DNA of 64,000 nt, taken from assembly GCF_014201145.1 (NCBI RefSeq), contig NZ_JACHDP010000001.1, positions 1,550,001 to 1,614,000 of the forward strand, given 5' to 3'. Origin of the DNA: Micromonospora parathelypteridis (GTDB lineage: Bacteria; Actinomycetota; Actinomycetes; Mycobacteriales; Micromonosporaceae). Within the stretch, counting starts at the first letter, position 1. Each line of letters opens with the position of its first letter. Position numbers and translations under genes: made by a program. This document shows positions 1 through 7,846 of this stretch, one piece after another. The notes under the pieces were generated by a model, which made no database searches, was not told the origin of the DNA, and was given only the letters and a program-made list of their open reading frames with translations.

Positions 1-349
1 TCACGGATCCGGGCCAACCATGGCTGACGATGAGCGGCAGCGCGTCCTCGTGCTTCGAGCGCACGTGGATGAAATGGATGTCCACCCCGTCGATCGTGGT
101 CATGAACTGCGGTACGGCGTTCAGCCGTGCCTCGACCTTGCGCCAGTCGTACTCGTTCTCCCAATAGCGCGCGACGGCCTGAATCGTCGCGAGTGGCACG
201 CCCTGCGACTGGTCGTTCACCGTTTCCTTGTCCGGCCAGCGGGTGGCCTTGATGCGCCTCTTCAGGTCATCGAGGTCGGCCTGCGGAATGTCGACCGAGA
301 ACGGTCGAATCTCCGTGGTGCCCGGACGAGTCTTGGTTTTGACAGCCAT
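1..349 (-). CDS. Epoxide hydrolase family protein, N-terminal part (runs off window)
   Basis: The reverse strand from the ATG at 349 encodes about 116 residues and stays open to the window edge. It begins MAVKTKTRPGTTEIRPFSVD, contains the IKATRWPDKE and YDWRKVEARLN patterns of the epoxide-hydrolase N-terminal lid domain, and ends in FIHVRSKHEDALPLIVSHGW followed by PGS. That HGWPGS block is the oxyanion-hole strand of alpha/beta-hydrolase epoxide hydrolases. The catalytic Asp, Asp/Glu and His lie outside the window. A GGAGAGG ribosome-binding site sits about 8 bases upstream of the start. The family opens epoxides to diols in the cytoplasm; the substrate cannot be inferred. Family assignment is firm, completeness is unknown. 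Confidence 0.85.
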   Translation of the reverse strand, partial: MAVKTKTRPGTTEIRPFSVDIPQADLDDLKRRIKATRWPDKETVNDQSQGVPLATIQAVARYWENEYDWRKVEARLNAVPQFMTTIDGVDIHFIHVRSKHEDALPLIVSHGWPGSV

Positions 350-506
350 GCGTGTTTCCTCTCCGTCTAGGTTTGCGCCTCGCGAGGAGAAATCATGGGG
401 TGAAGACACTGCCCGGACTTATGTGCCAATTCGATTTGGGCACGCCGCCGCCATATCTCGGAGCCTAGAACGCCGCGCCCCGGGCTCGTGGCGATACGAG
501 GAGTCC

Positions 507-1367
507 CTACTGGTCATGTCCGGGGGCCGCGACGGCCTGCTCGGCGGCTCGGCTGACCTGCTCCCAGCGCGCCCAGGTGTCCATTCGTCGGCGGGAGACG
601 TCGAACGCCAGGTCGTACACCATGCTGCCGAGCAGGAGCCGCAGCGGCGGGTCGTCGCTGTCGACCAGTTGCAGCAGCGCCTCGGCCGCCAGCCGTGGCT
701 GGCTGTCGATCGAGCCTTCCGCCCACTGTCGCTCCAGTTCGGCGCGCAGCGGCGCGTAGGCCTCCAGCGGGGTGGTGGCGCTCAGACTGGTGTAGAGGTC
801 GGTCCAGTACCCGCCCGGCTGCACGATGCTGAGCTTGACGTCGAAGGCCGCCGCCTCCATGGCCAGGGCCTCACTCATGCCTTCCAGGGCGAACTTGCTC
901 GCGCTGTACATGCCGGTGCTCGGGAAGCCACCGAGCGCGGCGATGCTGGAGACCTGCACGATGTGACCGGACCGTTGGGCGCGCAGGTGCGGCAGCACGG
1001 CCTGACTGACCCAGAGCGCGCCGAAGAGGTTGACCTCGAACTGGGCTCGCGCCTCGGCCTCGGTGAACTCTTCGATCATGCCCATGGACAGGGTGCCGGC
1101 GTTGTTGACGACGATGTCGAGCCGTCCGAAGTGCTCGACGGCGGTGGCCACGGCAGCGACGACCGCCGCCCGGTCGGTCACGTCGAGGGTCAGGGCAAGC
1201 AGCCGGTCCGCGTGCCGCTCGTCGAAGTCGTCCCGGGCGATGGTCCGGGCGGCGGCGACCACCCGGTCACCACGTTCCAGCGCGGCGTCGGCGAAGGCGC
1301 GGCCGAGGCCGCGGCTGGCGCCGGTGATGAACCAGGTCCGGGGGGCGGCGTGGGATGAGGTGCGCAT
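507..1367 (-). CDS. SDR family NAD(P)-dependent oxidoreductase
   Basis: A 286-residue classical short-chain dehydrogenase/reductase. It shows the Rossmann nucleotide-binding motif TGASRGLGRAF near residue 16, the structural NNAG motif near residue 90, and the catalytic YSASK near residue 150 after a conserved serine (QVSSIAALGG). The group with phrases such as GRLDIVVNNAG and ALEGMSEALAMEAA is widespread in actinomycetes; substrates are generally unknown. It is divergent from a TetR-type regulator and the shared promoter carries two copies of a 19-bp palindrome, so repression by that regulator with release by the enzyme's substrate or a related compound is the likely control (inference). The ATG start follows GGAG at about 9 bases. 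Confidence 0.9.
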   Translation of the reverse strand: MRTSSHAAPRTWFITGASRGLGRAFADAALERGDRVVAAARTIARDDFDERHADRLLALTLDVTDRAAVVAAVATAVEHFGRLDIVVNNAGTLSMGMIEEFTEAEARAQFEVNLFGALWVSQAVLPHLRAQRSGHIVQVSSIAALGGFPSTGMYSASKFALEGMSEALAMEAAAFDVKLSIVQPGGYWTDLYTSLSATTPLEAYAPLRAELERQWAEGSIDSQPRLAAEALLQLVDSDDPPLRLLLGSMVYDLAFDVSRRRMDTWARWEQVSRAAEQAVAAPGHDQ

Positions 1368-1395
1368 GGTGGCGTCTCCGCTTCGTTGATACGAG

Positions 1396-1473
1396 ACGAG
1401 ACGGTTCGTCTCGTTGTAGGGAGGAGATTAGGCCACCGTGCGTTCACCGTCAAGACGAGACGGTTCGTCTCGT
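1396..1473. promoter_or_regulatory. Twin TetR-type operators in a divergent promoter
   Basis: The perfect palindrome ACGAGACGGTTCGTCTCGT occurs at 1396-1414 and again, identically, at 1455-1473. Each has 8-bp arms around GTT, and the two copies are identical over 22 bp (1395-1416 and 1454-1475). The centres are 59 bp apart. The first lies just ahead of the SDR gene at 1367 and the second ends 20 bp before the TetR start at 1494, so one site plausibly controls each direction. Palindrome and duplication are seen directly; binding by the adjacent regulator is inferred. Confidence 0.8.
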
Positions 1474-1493
1474 TGGTGGTAGGGTGCTCGTTC

Positions 1494-2084
1494 ATGACGC
1501 CCAACACGGCACGCCGGCGAGAGACCTCCCGACGCGCCATCCTCACCGCGGCCTTCGAGCTACTGCAGGAGATCGGGTACGCGAAGGTCAGCATCGAGGG
1601 CATCGCCGCGCGCGCCGGAGTCGGCAAGCAGACCATCTACCGCTGGTGGCCGTCGAAGGGCGCGGTCATCTTCGACGCTTTCCTCATGCTCAGCGAGGGC
1701 ACCGAGGGTGAGCCGCCGACGTTGCCGGACACCGGTGACCTGGCGGCGGACCTGACCCTGGTGCTTCGCGCCACGGTCGAGGAGATGAACGATCCCCGCT
1801 ACGAGCAACCGATGCGCGCGCTGGCCACCGAGATAGCGCTCGACCCCGAGTTGGCCGCGGCCTACGCCGAACGGTTGGACGGGCCGCTGAAGGAGGCCAA
1901 GCGGCAGCGCCTGCGCAGCGCCCAGCAGGCGGGGCAACTCGCCGAGGGCATCGACCTCGGCGTGGCGGTGGACATGATCTGGGGGCCGGTCCTCAACCGA
2001 TGGCTGCAACGCAGCGGTCCGCTCACCGCTGAGTACGCCGACCTCGTCGTCGCCACCGCCCTCGACGGACTGCGCCCCCGCTAA
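1494..2084 (+). CDS. TetR/AcrR family transcriptional regulator
   Basis: A 196-residue regulator starting MTPNTARRRETSRRAILTAA. The N-terminal helix-turn-helix covers about residues 14-60 with the family hallmark IAARAGVGKQTIYRWWPSKG. The ligand-binding C-terminal domain includes EMNDPRYEQPMRALATEIAL and ends in a TetR_C-like ADLVVATALDGL. The ATG at 1494 is preferred to an upstream in-frame start at 1386 because the latter would place the palindromic operator inside the coding region and adds no TetR-like sequence. It is divergent from the SDR gene and probably autoregulated through the twin palindromes. The inducer is unknown. Confidence 0.9.
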   Translation: MTPNTARRRETSRRAILTAAFELLQEIGYAKVSIEGIAARAGVGKQTIYRWWPSKGAVIFDAFLMLSEGTEGEPPTLPDTGDLAADLTLVLRATVEEMNDPRYEQPMRALATEIALDPELAAAYAERLDGPLKEAKRQRLRSAQQAGQLAEGIDLGVAVDMIWGPVLNRWLQRSGPLTAEYADLVVATALDGLRPR

Positions 2085-2092
2085 TGCCCGCC

Positions 2093-2114
2093 ACTCCCTT
2101 CCACACAAGGGAGT
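2093..2114. terminator. Hairpin between convergent genes
   Basis: ACTCCCTT (2093-2100) pairs perfectly with AAGGGAGT (2107-2114) around a 6-base loop. It starts 9 bases after the TetR stop and lies before the end of the convergent DUF6461 gene, so it may serve both. There is no clear T-run. Confidence 0.5.
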
Positions 2115-2136
2115 CTGGTGTGCCGCGCCCGCGGCC

Positions 2137-2685
2137 TCACCGGCTGGCCCGCTCGTTGAGCATGCTCAGCGCCGTGGCGAGCGGACCATCCAGGGTCGCG
2201 CGATCCAGGTCGGCGCCAACTTCGTCGGCGACCACGGCGAGCGCCGCGACGATCCTGGAGTGCTCCGGCAGGAGGGCCGCGACCCGTGGCCGTAGCGGTC
2301 CGTCGACGTAGACGGCCTCACCAGGCTCGAACAGCTGGACCTTCCGCCCGTCGACCACCTCACGAACGACGACCATCCCGTCACCACTCTTGGTGACCTG
2401 CAACAGTCGCGTGCCCTGCGCCAGGCGTGTGATCGCCGGTTCCCGGTTCGCGATCGGCGCCCGGTCCTCGAAGCAGAAAACCCCTTGGCCGTACGTCCCG
2501 AAGCGGAGCAACGCGCCGGGCTTGCTGATCGGATGGGCCTCTTCGGCCTCGATCAGCGTCAGCACGGTCAGGGAGTCAGCGCCGACCGCTGCCGCGACCG
2601 TGCCCGGATCACGATCCTGGACGAAAGTGAAGCAGAAGCCCGGAAAGCGCTCCTGCCCCGCCCAGGCCCACCGTTCGATGTCCAC
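2137..2685 (-). CDS. DUF6461-like hypothetical protein
   Basis: A 182-residue soluble protein starting MDIERWAWAGQERFPGFCFT. The early W...GFCFTFVQDRDP block followed by GADSLTVLTLIEAE and the late VVADEVGADLDRATL segment resembles the actinobacterial DUF6461 family. No catalytic motif, signal peptide or membrane helix is visible. Members are common in Streptomyces and Micromonospora, often next to other small proteins of unknown role, and no biochemical function is established. It converges on the TetR gene across a short hairpin. The assignment rests on the look of the first 20 residues, so the family name is moderately sure and the function is unknown. Confidence 0.7.
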   Translation of the reverse strand: MDIERWAWAGQERFPGFCFTFVQDRDPGTVAAAVGADSLTVLTLIEAEEAHPISKPGALLRFGTYGQGVFCFEDRAPIANREPAITRLAQGTRLLQVTKSGDGMVVVREVVDGRKVQLFEPGEAVYVDGPLRPRVAALLPEHSRIVAALAVVADEVGADLDRATLDGPLATALSMLNERASR

Positions 2686-2766
2686 TGTGGCAATGCCTCC
2701 TCAGGGCCGAGCGACACAGCGACCGCCCAGCACAATCCCTCCACCACAGGACTGGATGGTAGGTGA

Positions 2767-2961
2767 CTACTGGTCGTCGCCCTCGTCGTCCCGCATCAGG
2801 CGGTCGAGATCCTCTGGGCGCAACCGCTTGACCTGGGTCTCCAACTTGCGGCTGTAATTGCGATCGTTGGGATCCATCCCGTTGCGGGACCGAGAGCTGC
2901 GGCCGTACTGCTTGAGGAAGCCGCCAAGCTCTCGACGTATTCGTTCCTGCCGGCCCGACAT
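2767..2961 (-). CDS. Small basic hypothetical protein
   Basis: A 64-residue reading frame from the ATG at 2961, beginning MSGRQERIRRELGGFLKQYG and ending in an acidic tail (LDRLMRDDEGDDQ). It is rich in Arg, Lys and Asp with no Cys and no hydrophobic helix, so it is probably cytosolic and may bind a partner or nucleic acid (speculative). The frame continues upstream for 30 more residues but that extension is proline/valine-rich and lacks a ribosome-binding site. It lies between two other reverse-strand hypotheticals with 80-140 bp gaps, so operon membership is unclear. Confidence 0.5.
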   Translation of the reverse strand: MSGRQERIRRELGGFLKQYGRSSRSRNGMDPNDRNYSRKLETQVKRLRPEDLDRLMRDDEGDDQ

Positions 2962-3105
2962 GAATCGCACCCTAGGCCCGTAGGCCGAGTCTCGCCGCCG
3001 GATATCCCCGGGGGCGACAACCAAGACGGGGGCAGCCGGCACGGCGCGCACGTGGTCCGCCGGCGTGGCACCGTGTACGAACTCTGCGATCGCTTCCGCT
3101 GGCGT

Positions 3106-3408
3106 TCAGGTTGCCTGTGGCCAACCGTCGGGTCGCCTATGTCCGCAGTTCAGGACGTCGCCCGACGCGCCGTCGACGACCTGCACCTCGTACGGGTCCC
3201 CCGCGTTGGCCCAGACGATCACGTGTCCAGCCATCACGCTGATCGAGAACTCCGGATCGACAGTGCCGCCGACCACGACGAAGGTTTCCTCCGGCTGCAT
3301 CCAGAAGTCCTCGCCGAACGGCTCCACGAAGAGACACACCACCTGGTCCCCAACATTCTTGACAGGCAGTCTCCGTCTCTCGCCGACCTGGGGCTCTGAT
3401 TCGTCCAC
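3106..3408 (-). CDS. Small hypothetical protein (beta-rich)
   Basis: A 100-residue protein, MDESEPQVGERRRLPVKNVG at the start, with alternating hydrophobic strands (QVVCLFVEPFGEDFWM, ETFVVVGG, HVIVWANAGDPYEVQVVDG) typical of a small beta-sandwich. The block PFGEDFWMQPEETFVV recurs in actinobacterial hypothetical proteins of this size. No catalytic residues are recognised and no function is assigned. It is divergent from the gene at 3564. Confidence 0.65.
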   Translation of the reverse strand: MDESEPQVGERRRLPVKNVGDQVVCLFVEPFGEDFWMQPEETFVVVGGTVDPEFSISVMAGHVIVWANAGDPYEVQVVDGASGDVLNCGHRRPDGWPQAT

Positions 3409-3563
3409 GGCACGGACCGTAATACCCCACAGCCATTTCGTTGTAGGGCGTGCTCTTCTCCCGTATCAGACACCCTGAGCGTCCGGACCTCAGCCTCTGA
3501 CCGAGTGACGACCTGTACACGATGACCGATCGTGCGAACGCTGGCCGTGGGTGACACTGAGGC

Positions 3564-4001
3564 GTGCGGAGATCTCTGGGCGACGGCTGGTGGATCGAGC
3601 TTCCGTCTGCTTGGGTGCGGGAGCGTGCCAAAGATGGCGTCACCACCTGGCGCGCACCTGGCCGCTCGTTGCGGGTGGTGTCGGGAAGCCCGTGGCGTTG
3701 CGCCGATGGGGCAGACATCATCGCCTCGCTCGATGCCGACCTGCCGCCGAACCCGACAGCCAAGGTTGGTGAGAGTGGCCGGGACGGCATTGGTCATCGT
3801 GCCGCGTGGCTCTACCGCCAAGACGGCGATGTCCAGTTCAGCCTCTACGGCTACACCTTCGTCGACGCGACGTACCTGGAAACGGTTTTTACCGGCGCCG
3901 ACACGGCGGACCTCGGTTGGGCCTTCGACGCGTGGCGCTCGGTGACGATCCTCCGTGAGCGATCAGCCGAGGTGTCCGCCGAGTCGCGAGGACCGCGCTG
4001 A
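3564..4001 (+). CDS. Hypothetical protein
   Basis: A 145-residue protein from the GTG at 3564. It opens with DGWWIELPSAWVRERAKDGV and contains GYTFVDATYLETVFTG followed by DLGWAFDAWRSV near the C terminus, a pattern that reads like a small lipoprotein-type or PsbP-like beta domain but without a signal peptide. No motif I can name is present. Its 3' end overlaps the convergent regulator gene by 39 bp, which argues that the annotated last residues may be partly dispensable. Real coding is likely from the composition; function is unknown. Confidence 0.6.
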   Translation: MRRSLGDGWWIELPSAWVRERAKDGVTTWRAPGRSLRVVSGSPWRCADGADIIASLDADLPPNPTAKVGESGRDGIGHRAAWLYRQDGDVQFSLYGYTFVDATYLETVFTGADTADLGWAFDAWRSVTILRERSAEVSAESRGPR

Positions 4002-4943
4002 GCCCTCCGACAGATACCCCGCCAGCCCGTCCAGCAGACGAGACAGTCCGAACTCGAAGAGCCGGTCCAGGTCGAAGTCGAAGTCGTTGCGCAGGGCCAT
4101 CCGCAGCAGTGGCGAACCGGCGGCGGCCAGTTCCGCCAGCCGCGCCTCCTGGAAATTCATCCACTCGTCGTTGGTCAGGCCGGTTTCGCGCTGCGCCTCG
4201 ATCTCCGGCTCGATCGCCGTCGCCAACCCCCGCCCGAAGCTGAAGAGCGTGAGGTGCACGTAGAGCTGGGTCTCCGAGTCGAGGCCGAGTCCGTCCAGTG
4301 CGTGCAGCACCCCGTCAGTGATTCCCACGGCGTTCGGGGCGAGTTGGGGTCGGGTGATCGACATGGCCGGGGCCAGCCAGGGGTGGCGGCGAAAGAAGCG
4401 CCACTCCAGCCGGGCGATCGCCGCCAGATCGGCCCGCAAGCCCTCCGTGCTCGGCGGTGGCACCTCCTCCTCGCCCAACACCGCGTCGATCATGTGCAGC
4501 ACCAGCTCGTCCTTGCCCGCCACGTACCGGTACAGCGACATCGTGGCGACGCCGAGCTCGGTGGCGACACGGCGCATGGAGAGCTCGGCCATGCCGTCCG
4601 CGTCGGCGACGGCGATCGCGACGGAGACGATGCGCTCCCGGCTCAGCTCGCCCTCGCCGCCTGGCCGTGCCGCACTACTGAGCCGTCGGGTGCGCTCGGC
4701 CGCCGGGACACGCGCGGGCTCCGGGGCGCTGGCCACGACGGTTCCGACGCCGGGGCGCGCCTCGGTCAGTCCCTGTTGTCGCAGCGCGGCGTGCACCTTC
4801 GTGGCGGTGGCGATGGCGACGCCCCACTCCTGGCTGATCCGGCGGGCGGAGGGCACCTGGTCGCCGGGGCGCAGCTCGCCGGCGACGATACGGCGACGGA
4901 TGTCCTCGACGATGCGCAGGTACGGCGCCTCTGGTCGACTCAC
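3963..4943 (-). CDS. GntR-TetR fusion transcriptional regulator
   Basis: A 326-residue protein with two DNA-binding modules. Residues 5-70 form a GntR winged helix (RIVEDIRRRIVAGELRPGDQ, then ISQEWGVAIATATKVHAALR and an ARPGVGTVV wing). Residues 100-150 form a TetR helix-turn-helix (RIVSVAIAVADADGMAELSM, then VATELGVATMSLYRYVAGKD). The rest is a TetR C-terminal ligand domain including RRHPWLAPAMS and YVHLTLFSFGRGLA. Such GntR/TetR hybrids are known in actinobacteria, frequently beside FAD monooxygenases or antibiotic-modifying enzymes. It is divergent from an FAD monooxygenase; several CGTACTAGTACG palindromes lie between them. Control of that enzyme in response to its substrate is inferred. 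Confidence 0.9.
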   Translation of the reverse strand: MSRPEAPYLRIVEDIRRRIVAGELRPGDQVPSARRISQEWGVAIATATKVHAALRQQGLTEARPGVGTVVASAPEPARVPAAERTRRLSSAARPGGEGELSRERIVSVAIAVADADGMAELSMRRVATELGVATMSLYRYVAGKDELVLHMIDAVLGEEEVPPPSTEGLRADLAAIARLEWRFFRRHPWLAPAMSITRPQLAPNAVGITDGVLHALDGLGLDSETQLYVHLTLFSFGRGLATAIEPEIEAQRETGLTNDEWMNFQEARLAELAAAGSPLLRMALRNDFDFDLDRLFEFGLSRLLDGLAGYLSEGSARSSRLGGHLG

Positions 4944-4985
4944 GCCATCACCCCGGCCACGTCTGACCGCCCCCGCGAGCCAACC

Positions 4986-5081
4986 CGGCGTACTAGTACG
5001 CCGCTGTCGGGTATTTCACGGCTGCGGCGCGGCAGCCGACCGGCGCGCAGGTGGACCGTACTAGCAGCAGTACTAGTACGG
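4986..5081. promoter_or_regulatory. Palindromic operator cluster for the GntR-TetR regulator
   Basis: CGGCGTACTAGTACGCCG at 4986-5003 is a perfect 18-bp palindrome. At 5056-5081, CCGTACTAG and its exact reverse complement CTAGTACGG flank an 8-base spacer, and the second arm overlaps another full GTACTAGTAC palindrome (5070-5079). The core GTACTAGTAC is therefore present twice plus one half. Spacing between the full cores is about 80 bp. Assignment to the adjacent regulator is by position. Confidence 0.75.
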
Positions 5082-5187
5082 CACTGCCGGCTAAATGCCT
5101 GGCCAGCGCAGGTATTGCCTCGTGCCGAACGCCCTGCATAGCCTGTACGCCACATGATGTACACCGTACACGAACGGGGTTTGATCC

Positions 5188-6393
5188 ATGGCCAACGAAA
5201 CCGTCCTCATCTCCGGCGCCAGCATCGCCGGGCCGGCGCTGGCGTACTGGCTACGCCGGCACGGCTTCATTCCGACCGTCGTGGAGATCGCCCCGGGCCT
5301 GCGTCCCGGCGGTCAGGCCGTCGACCTGCGCGGCGCCGGCCGCGAGGTGGTCGAGCGGATGGGGCTGATTCCCCGGGTACGCGAGGACCGGGTCGACGAA
5401 CGCGGTGTCGCCAACGTCGACGCGGACGGCCGCTGGGTGGCCCAGATGTCCGCCGACCTCTTCGGCGGCGAGGGCATCGTGGCCGAGATCGAGATCATGC
5501 GGGGCGATCTGACCCGGATCCTCCACGACGCCACCGCGGGCGAGGTCGAGTACCTCTTCAACGACCGGATCACCGAACTCGACCAGGGCGACACGGGGGT
5601 GCGGGTCCGCTTCGCCAGCGGCACGGTGCGCACGTTCGACCTGGTGGTCGGCGCGGACGGGGTGCACTCGGGCGTACGCCGGCTCGCCTTCGGACCCGAG
5701 AGCGAGTACGTGAAGCCGCTCGGCGGGTACACCGCGTACTTCACCGTGCCGGACCCGGGCGACCTCAACGACTGGTTCCTCATGTACAACGCGCCTGGTG
5801 GGCGGGTTGCGGGGATCCGCCCCGAGCGGGGCGGCACCGCGAAGGCCATGCTGAGCTTCACCTCCCCACCGCTGGAGTACGACCGGCGCGACGTACGCCA
5901 GCAGCAGCGCCTGCTCACCGATGCCTTCGCCGGGGTGGGTTGGCGGGTGCCGGCACTGCTGGACGCGCTGCCGGACGCGCCGGACTTCTTCTTCGACAGC
6001 ATCTGTCAGGTGCACGTGCCGAACTGGTCGCGGGGACGGGTGACGCTGCTCGGCGACGCCGGGTACTGCGGCTCGCCTCTGACCGGCATGGGCACCAGCA
6101 TGGCGCTGGTCGGGGCGTACGTGCTCGCCGGCGAGCTGGCCTCGGCCGTCGACGACCACGGGCGGGCGTTCGCGCGCTACCAGGAGGTCATGCGCGACTA
6201 CGTCCACCAGTGCCAGGAGCTGCCGCCCGGCGGGATCAGCGGCTTCGCACCTCAGAGCCGGCTCATGATCTGGGCGCGGAACCAGTCGATGCGGATGATG
6301 GGGCACTGGCCGATGCGCGACATCCTCGCCCGGCAGTTCCAGAAGGCGGACGCCATCACACTGCCCGACTACGCCACGGCCTCGGCCTCCTAG
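5188..6393 (+). CDS. FAD-dependent monooxygenase (PHBH fold)
   Basis: A 401-residue flavoprotein of the p-hydroxybenzoate hydroxylase family. The N-terminal dinucleotide fold reads VLISGASIAGPALAYWLRRH, the DG motif VVGADGVHSGVRRL lies near residue 155, and the second FAD motif RVTLLGDAGYCGSPLTGMGT near residue 285. Relatives hydroxylate or inactivate aromatic compounds and antibiotics (Tet(X)- and Rox-like enzymes share this fold), using NADPH and O2; which substrate applies here cannot be read from sequence. Cytoplasmic. It is divergent from the GntR-TetR regulator, which suggests inducible expression, possibly a detoxification pair. The start ATG has only a weak GGGG ribosome-binding site. 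Confidence 0.9.
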   Translation: MANETVLISGASIAGPALAYWLRRHGFIPTVVEIAPGLRPGGQAVDLRGAGREVVERMGLIPRVREDRVDERGVANVDADGRWVAQMSADLFGGEGIVAEIEIMRGDLTRILHDATAGEVEYLFNDRITELDQGDTGVRVRFASGTVRTFDLVVGADGVHSGVRRLAFGPESEYVKPLGGYTAYFTVPDPGDLNDWFLMYNAPGGRVAGIRPERGGTAKAMLSFTSPPLEYDRRDVRQQQRLLTDAFAGVGWRVPALLDALPDAPDFFFDSICQVHVPNWSRGRVTLLGDAGYCGSPLTGMGTSMALVGAYVLAGELASAVDDHGRAFARYQEVMRDYVHQCQELPPGGISGFAPQSRLMIWARNQSMRMMGHWPMRDILARQFQKADAITLPDYATASAS

Positions 6394-6505
6394 CCCCACG
6401 GCGCGGCGCACGCTTGCAACGGACTGCGCCCCCGCCGATCCGGCGAGTGACGGTCCGCTCGACGGCTTTGCGCTGCCGCCGCCTGGTGCGGCAACATCAG
6501 GCGCC

Positions 6506-7435
6506 GTGACGGCACCAGGCACGGACGCCGGGAACGACACCCCGGCCAGCGACAACGGTACGCCCCGGTCGAGTCGGCGGGTCAGACACTGGTTGGCCGG
6601 TGCCGGGGTCGCCGTCCTGGCCGCCGTCCTTGGCATCACCCTCGCCGTACGCGGCGGCGCCACCCCGGCCTGTGCCGCGCCACCGACGGGAAGCACCGTC
6701 CACAAGGGAACCGCCAGCTACTACGACGCGGGCCGTTCCGGCGGCACCTGCTCCTTCCCGAGCCCGCCGGCGGACCGCCTCTACGTGGCCCTCGGCGCAT
6801 CCGAGTACTCCCGGGCGGCCGCCTGCGGCAGTTACCTGGACGTGAGCGGCCCGAAGGGCAGAGTCCGGGTCATGGTCATGGACCAGTGCGCCGGGTGCGG
6901 ACGCGGCAAGATCGACCTCTCCGACGAGGCGTTCGCCAAGATTGCCGACCGGGCGCAGGGCATCGTGCCCGTGACGTACCGGGCGGTGGTGAACCCTCCG
7001 CTCGACGGAGGGCTCACCTTCCGGATGAAGCGCGGCGCCTCGCAGTACTGGTTCGCGGTGCAGGTCGGCAACCACGGCAACCCGCTCCGCTCGGTCGAGG
7101 CGAAGGGGCCAAGCGGCGGCTTCCGCAAGGCGGCCCGCCAGATCGACAACTACTGGACCGTCGAGGGTGGCCTCGGCCCCGGGCCCTACAGCGTCAAGGT
7201 CACCGACGTGTACGGGCGCCAGGCAACCGCCACCATCCGGATGGTCGCGAAGCAGGTCCAACGCAGCACGGCCACCCTCGCCGGACCCGACGCCACCCGT
7301 ACGCCGAGCAGTTCGCCTTCGGCTCAGCCGACCCCCACCGTCACGCCCTCGCCGACCCCGGCGGAGTCGAGCGCGCCGGCGGCGACCGTCGAAGCCCTCG
7401 CCGGCGCCGCCCCGCTCGACGGTTCCCACTGCTGA
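6506..7435 (+). CDS. Secreted bacterial expansin-like protein with Ser/Thr/Pro-rich tail
   Basis: A 309-residue exported protein. Residues 1-35 are an Arg-containing N-region, then a hydrophobic helix (AGAGVAVLAAVLGITLAV). Residues 50-140 form a double-psi beta-barrel (GTASYYDAGRSGGTCSF, then MVMDQCAGCGRGKIDLSDEA, whose first Asp corresponds to the functional Asp of EXLX1-type expansins). Residues 150-245 form a CBM63-like domain (YWFAVQVGNHGNPLRSVEAK, YWTVEGGLGPGPYSVKVTD). The last 60 residues are a PTPTVTPSPTP-like low-complexity region ending in Cys. Expansins loosen cellulose-containing walls non-hydrolytically; in bacteria they aid interaction with plants. GTG start. The unusual feature is the C-terminal tail after the CBM. 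Confidence 0.85.
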   Translation: MTAPGTDAGNDTPASDNGTPRSSRRVRHWLAGAGVAVLAAVLGITLAVRGGATPACAAPPTGSTVHKGTASYYDAGRSGGTCSFPSPPADRLYVALGASEYSRAAACGSYLDVSGPKGRVRVMVMDQCAGCGRGKIDLSDEAFAKIADRAQGIVPVTYRAVVNPPLDGGLTFRMKRGASQYWFAVQVGNHGNPLRSVEAKGPSGGFRKAARQIDNYWTVEGGLGPGPYSVKVTDVYGRQATATIRMVAKQVQRSTATLAGPDATRTPSSSPSAQPTPTVTPSPTPAESSAPAATVEALAGAAPLDGSHC

Positions 7436-7450
7436 CCACAACGCTGACAG

Positions 7451-7825
7451 CTATCGGGGCCGAGAAGTGCCACCCTGAACCGCAAGGGTCAGGGCCAACG
7501 TCGCGTCCACGACGGTGAGTGATGCCATCGCGATCGCTCCCGTTCGGGCCCGGCGATTACCGCGGTTGGCCTCCGCTGCGTAGCAACCGGCCAACGCGAG
7601 ATTCAGGGCAGCCCGCGCCGCCATCCACGGCCAACGGGGACGTCCGCACAGAACGCCGGAACCGACGACGAGATCAGTCAGCCCGACCGTTCGGGCAAGC
7701 ACGGGGCGGTTGCCCAGCCCGAGAGCTGCCGCGCTGCGTCGTGGCATGGCCGTCAGCACCACACCGAAGCCAAGGGTCACGAGACCGACCGCGTTCGCCA
7801 GCTCGTCCGTGCGCCGTCGAGTCAT
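7451..7825 (-). CDS. Small membrane protein (possibly DUF4267-like)
   Basis: A 124-residue protein from the ATG at 7825 (MTRRRTDELANAVGLVTLGF). Four hydrophobic segments are visible: about 13-30, 48-62, 75-88 and 100-118 (AIAMASLTVVDATLALTLAV). The layout with an early small-residue helix followed by an ARTVGLTDLVVGSGVL block recalls DUF4267-type membrane proteins, but I am not sure of the family. It is convergent with the expansin gene, 15 bp apart. The reading frame extends far upstream, but that part reads antisense to the next gene and is discarded. Confidence 0.6.
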   Translation of the reverse strand: MTRRRTDELANAVGLVTLGFGVVLTAMPRRSAAALGLGNRPVLARTVGLTDLVVGSGVLCGRPRWPWMAARAALNLALAGCYAAEANRGNRRARTGAIAMASLTVVDATLALTLAVQGGTSRPR

Positions 7826-7846
7826 GGACCAGATTAAACTCCCCCG

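Noticed and set aside
228..1358. 376-codon forward frame opposite the SDR gene
   Set aside because: Shadow of the SDR gene; no recognisable domain and it runs across the SDR promoter.
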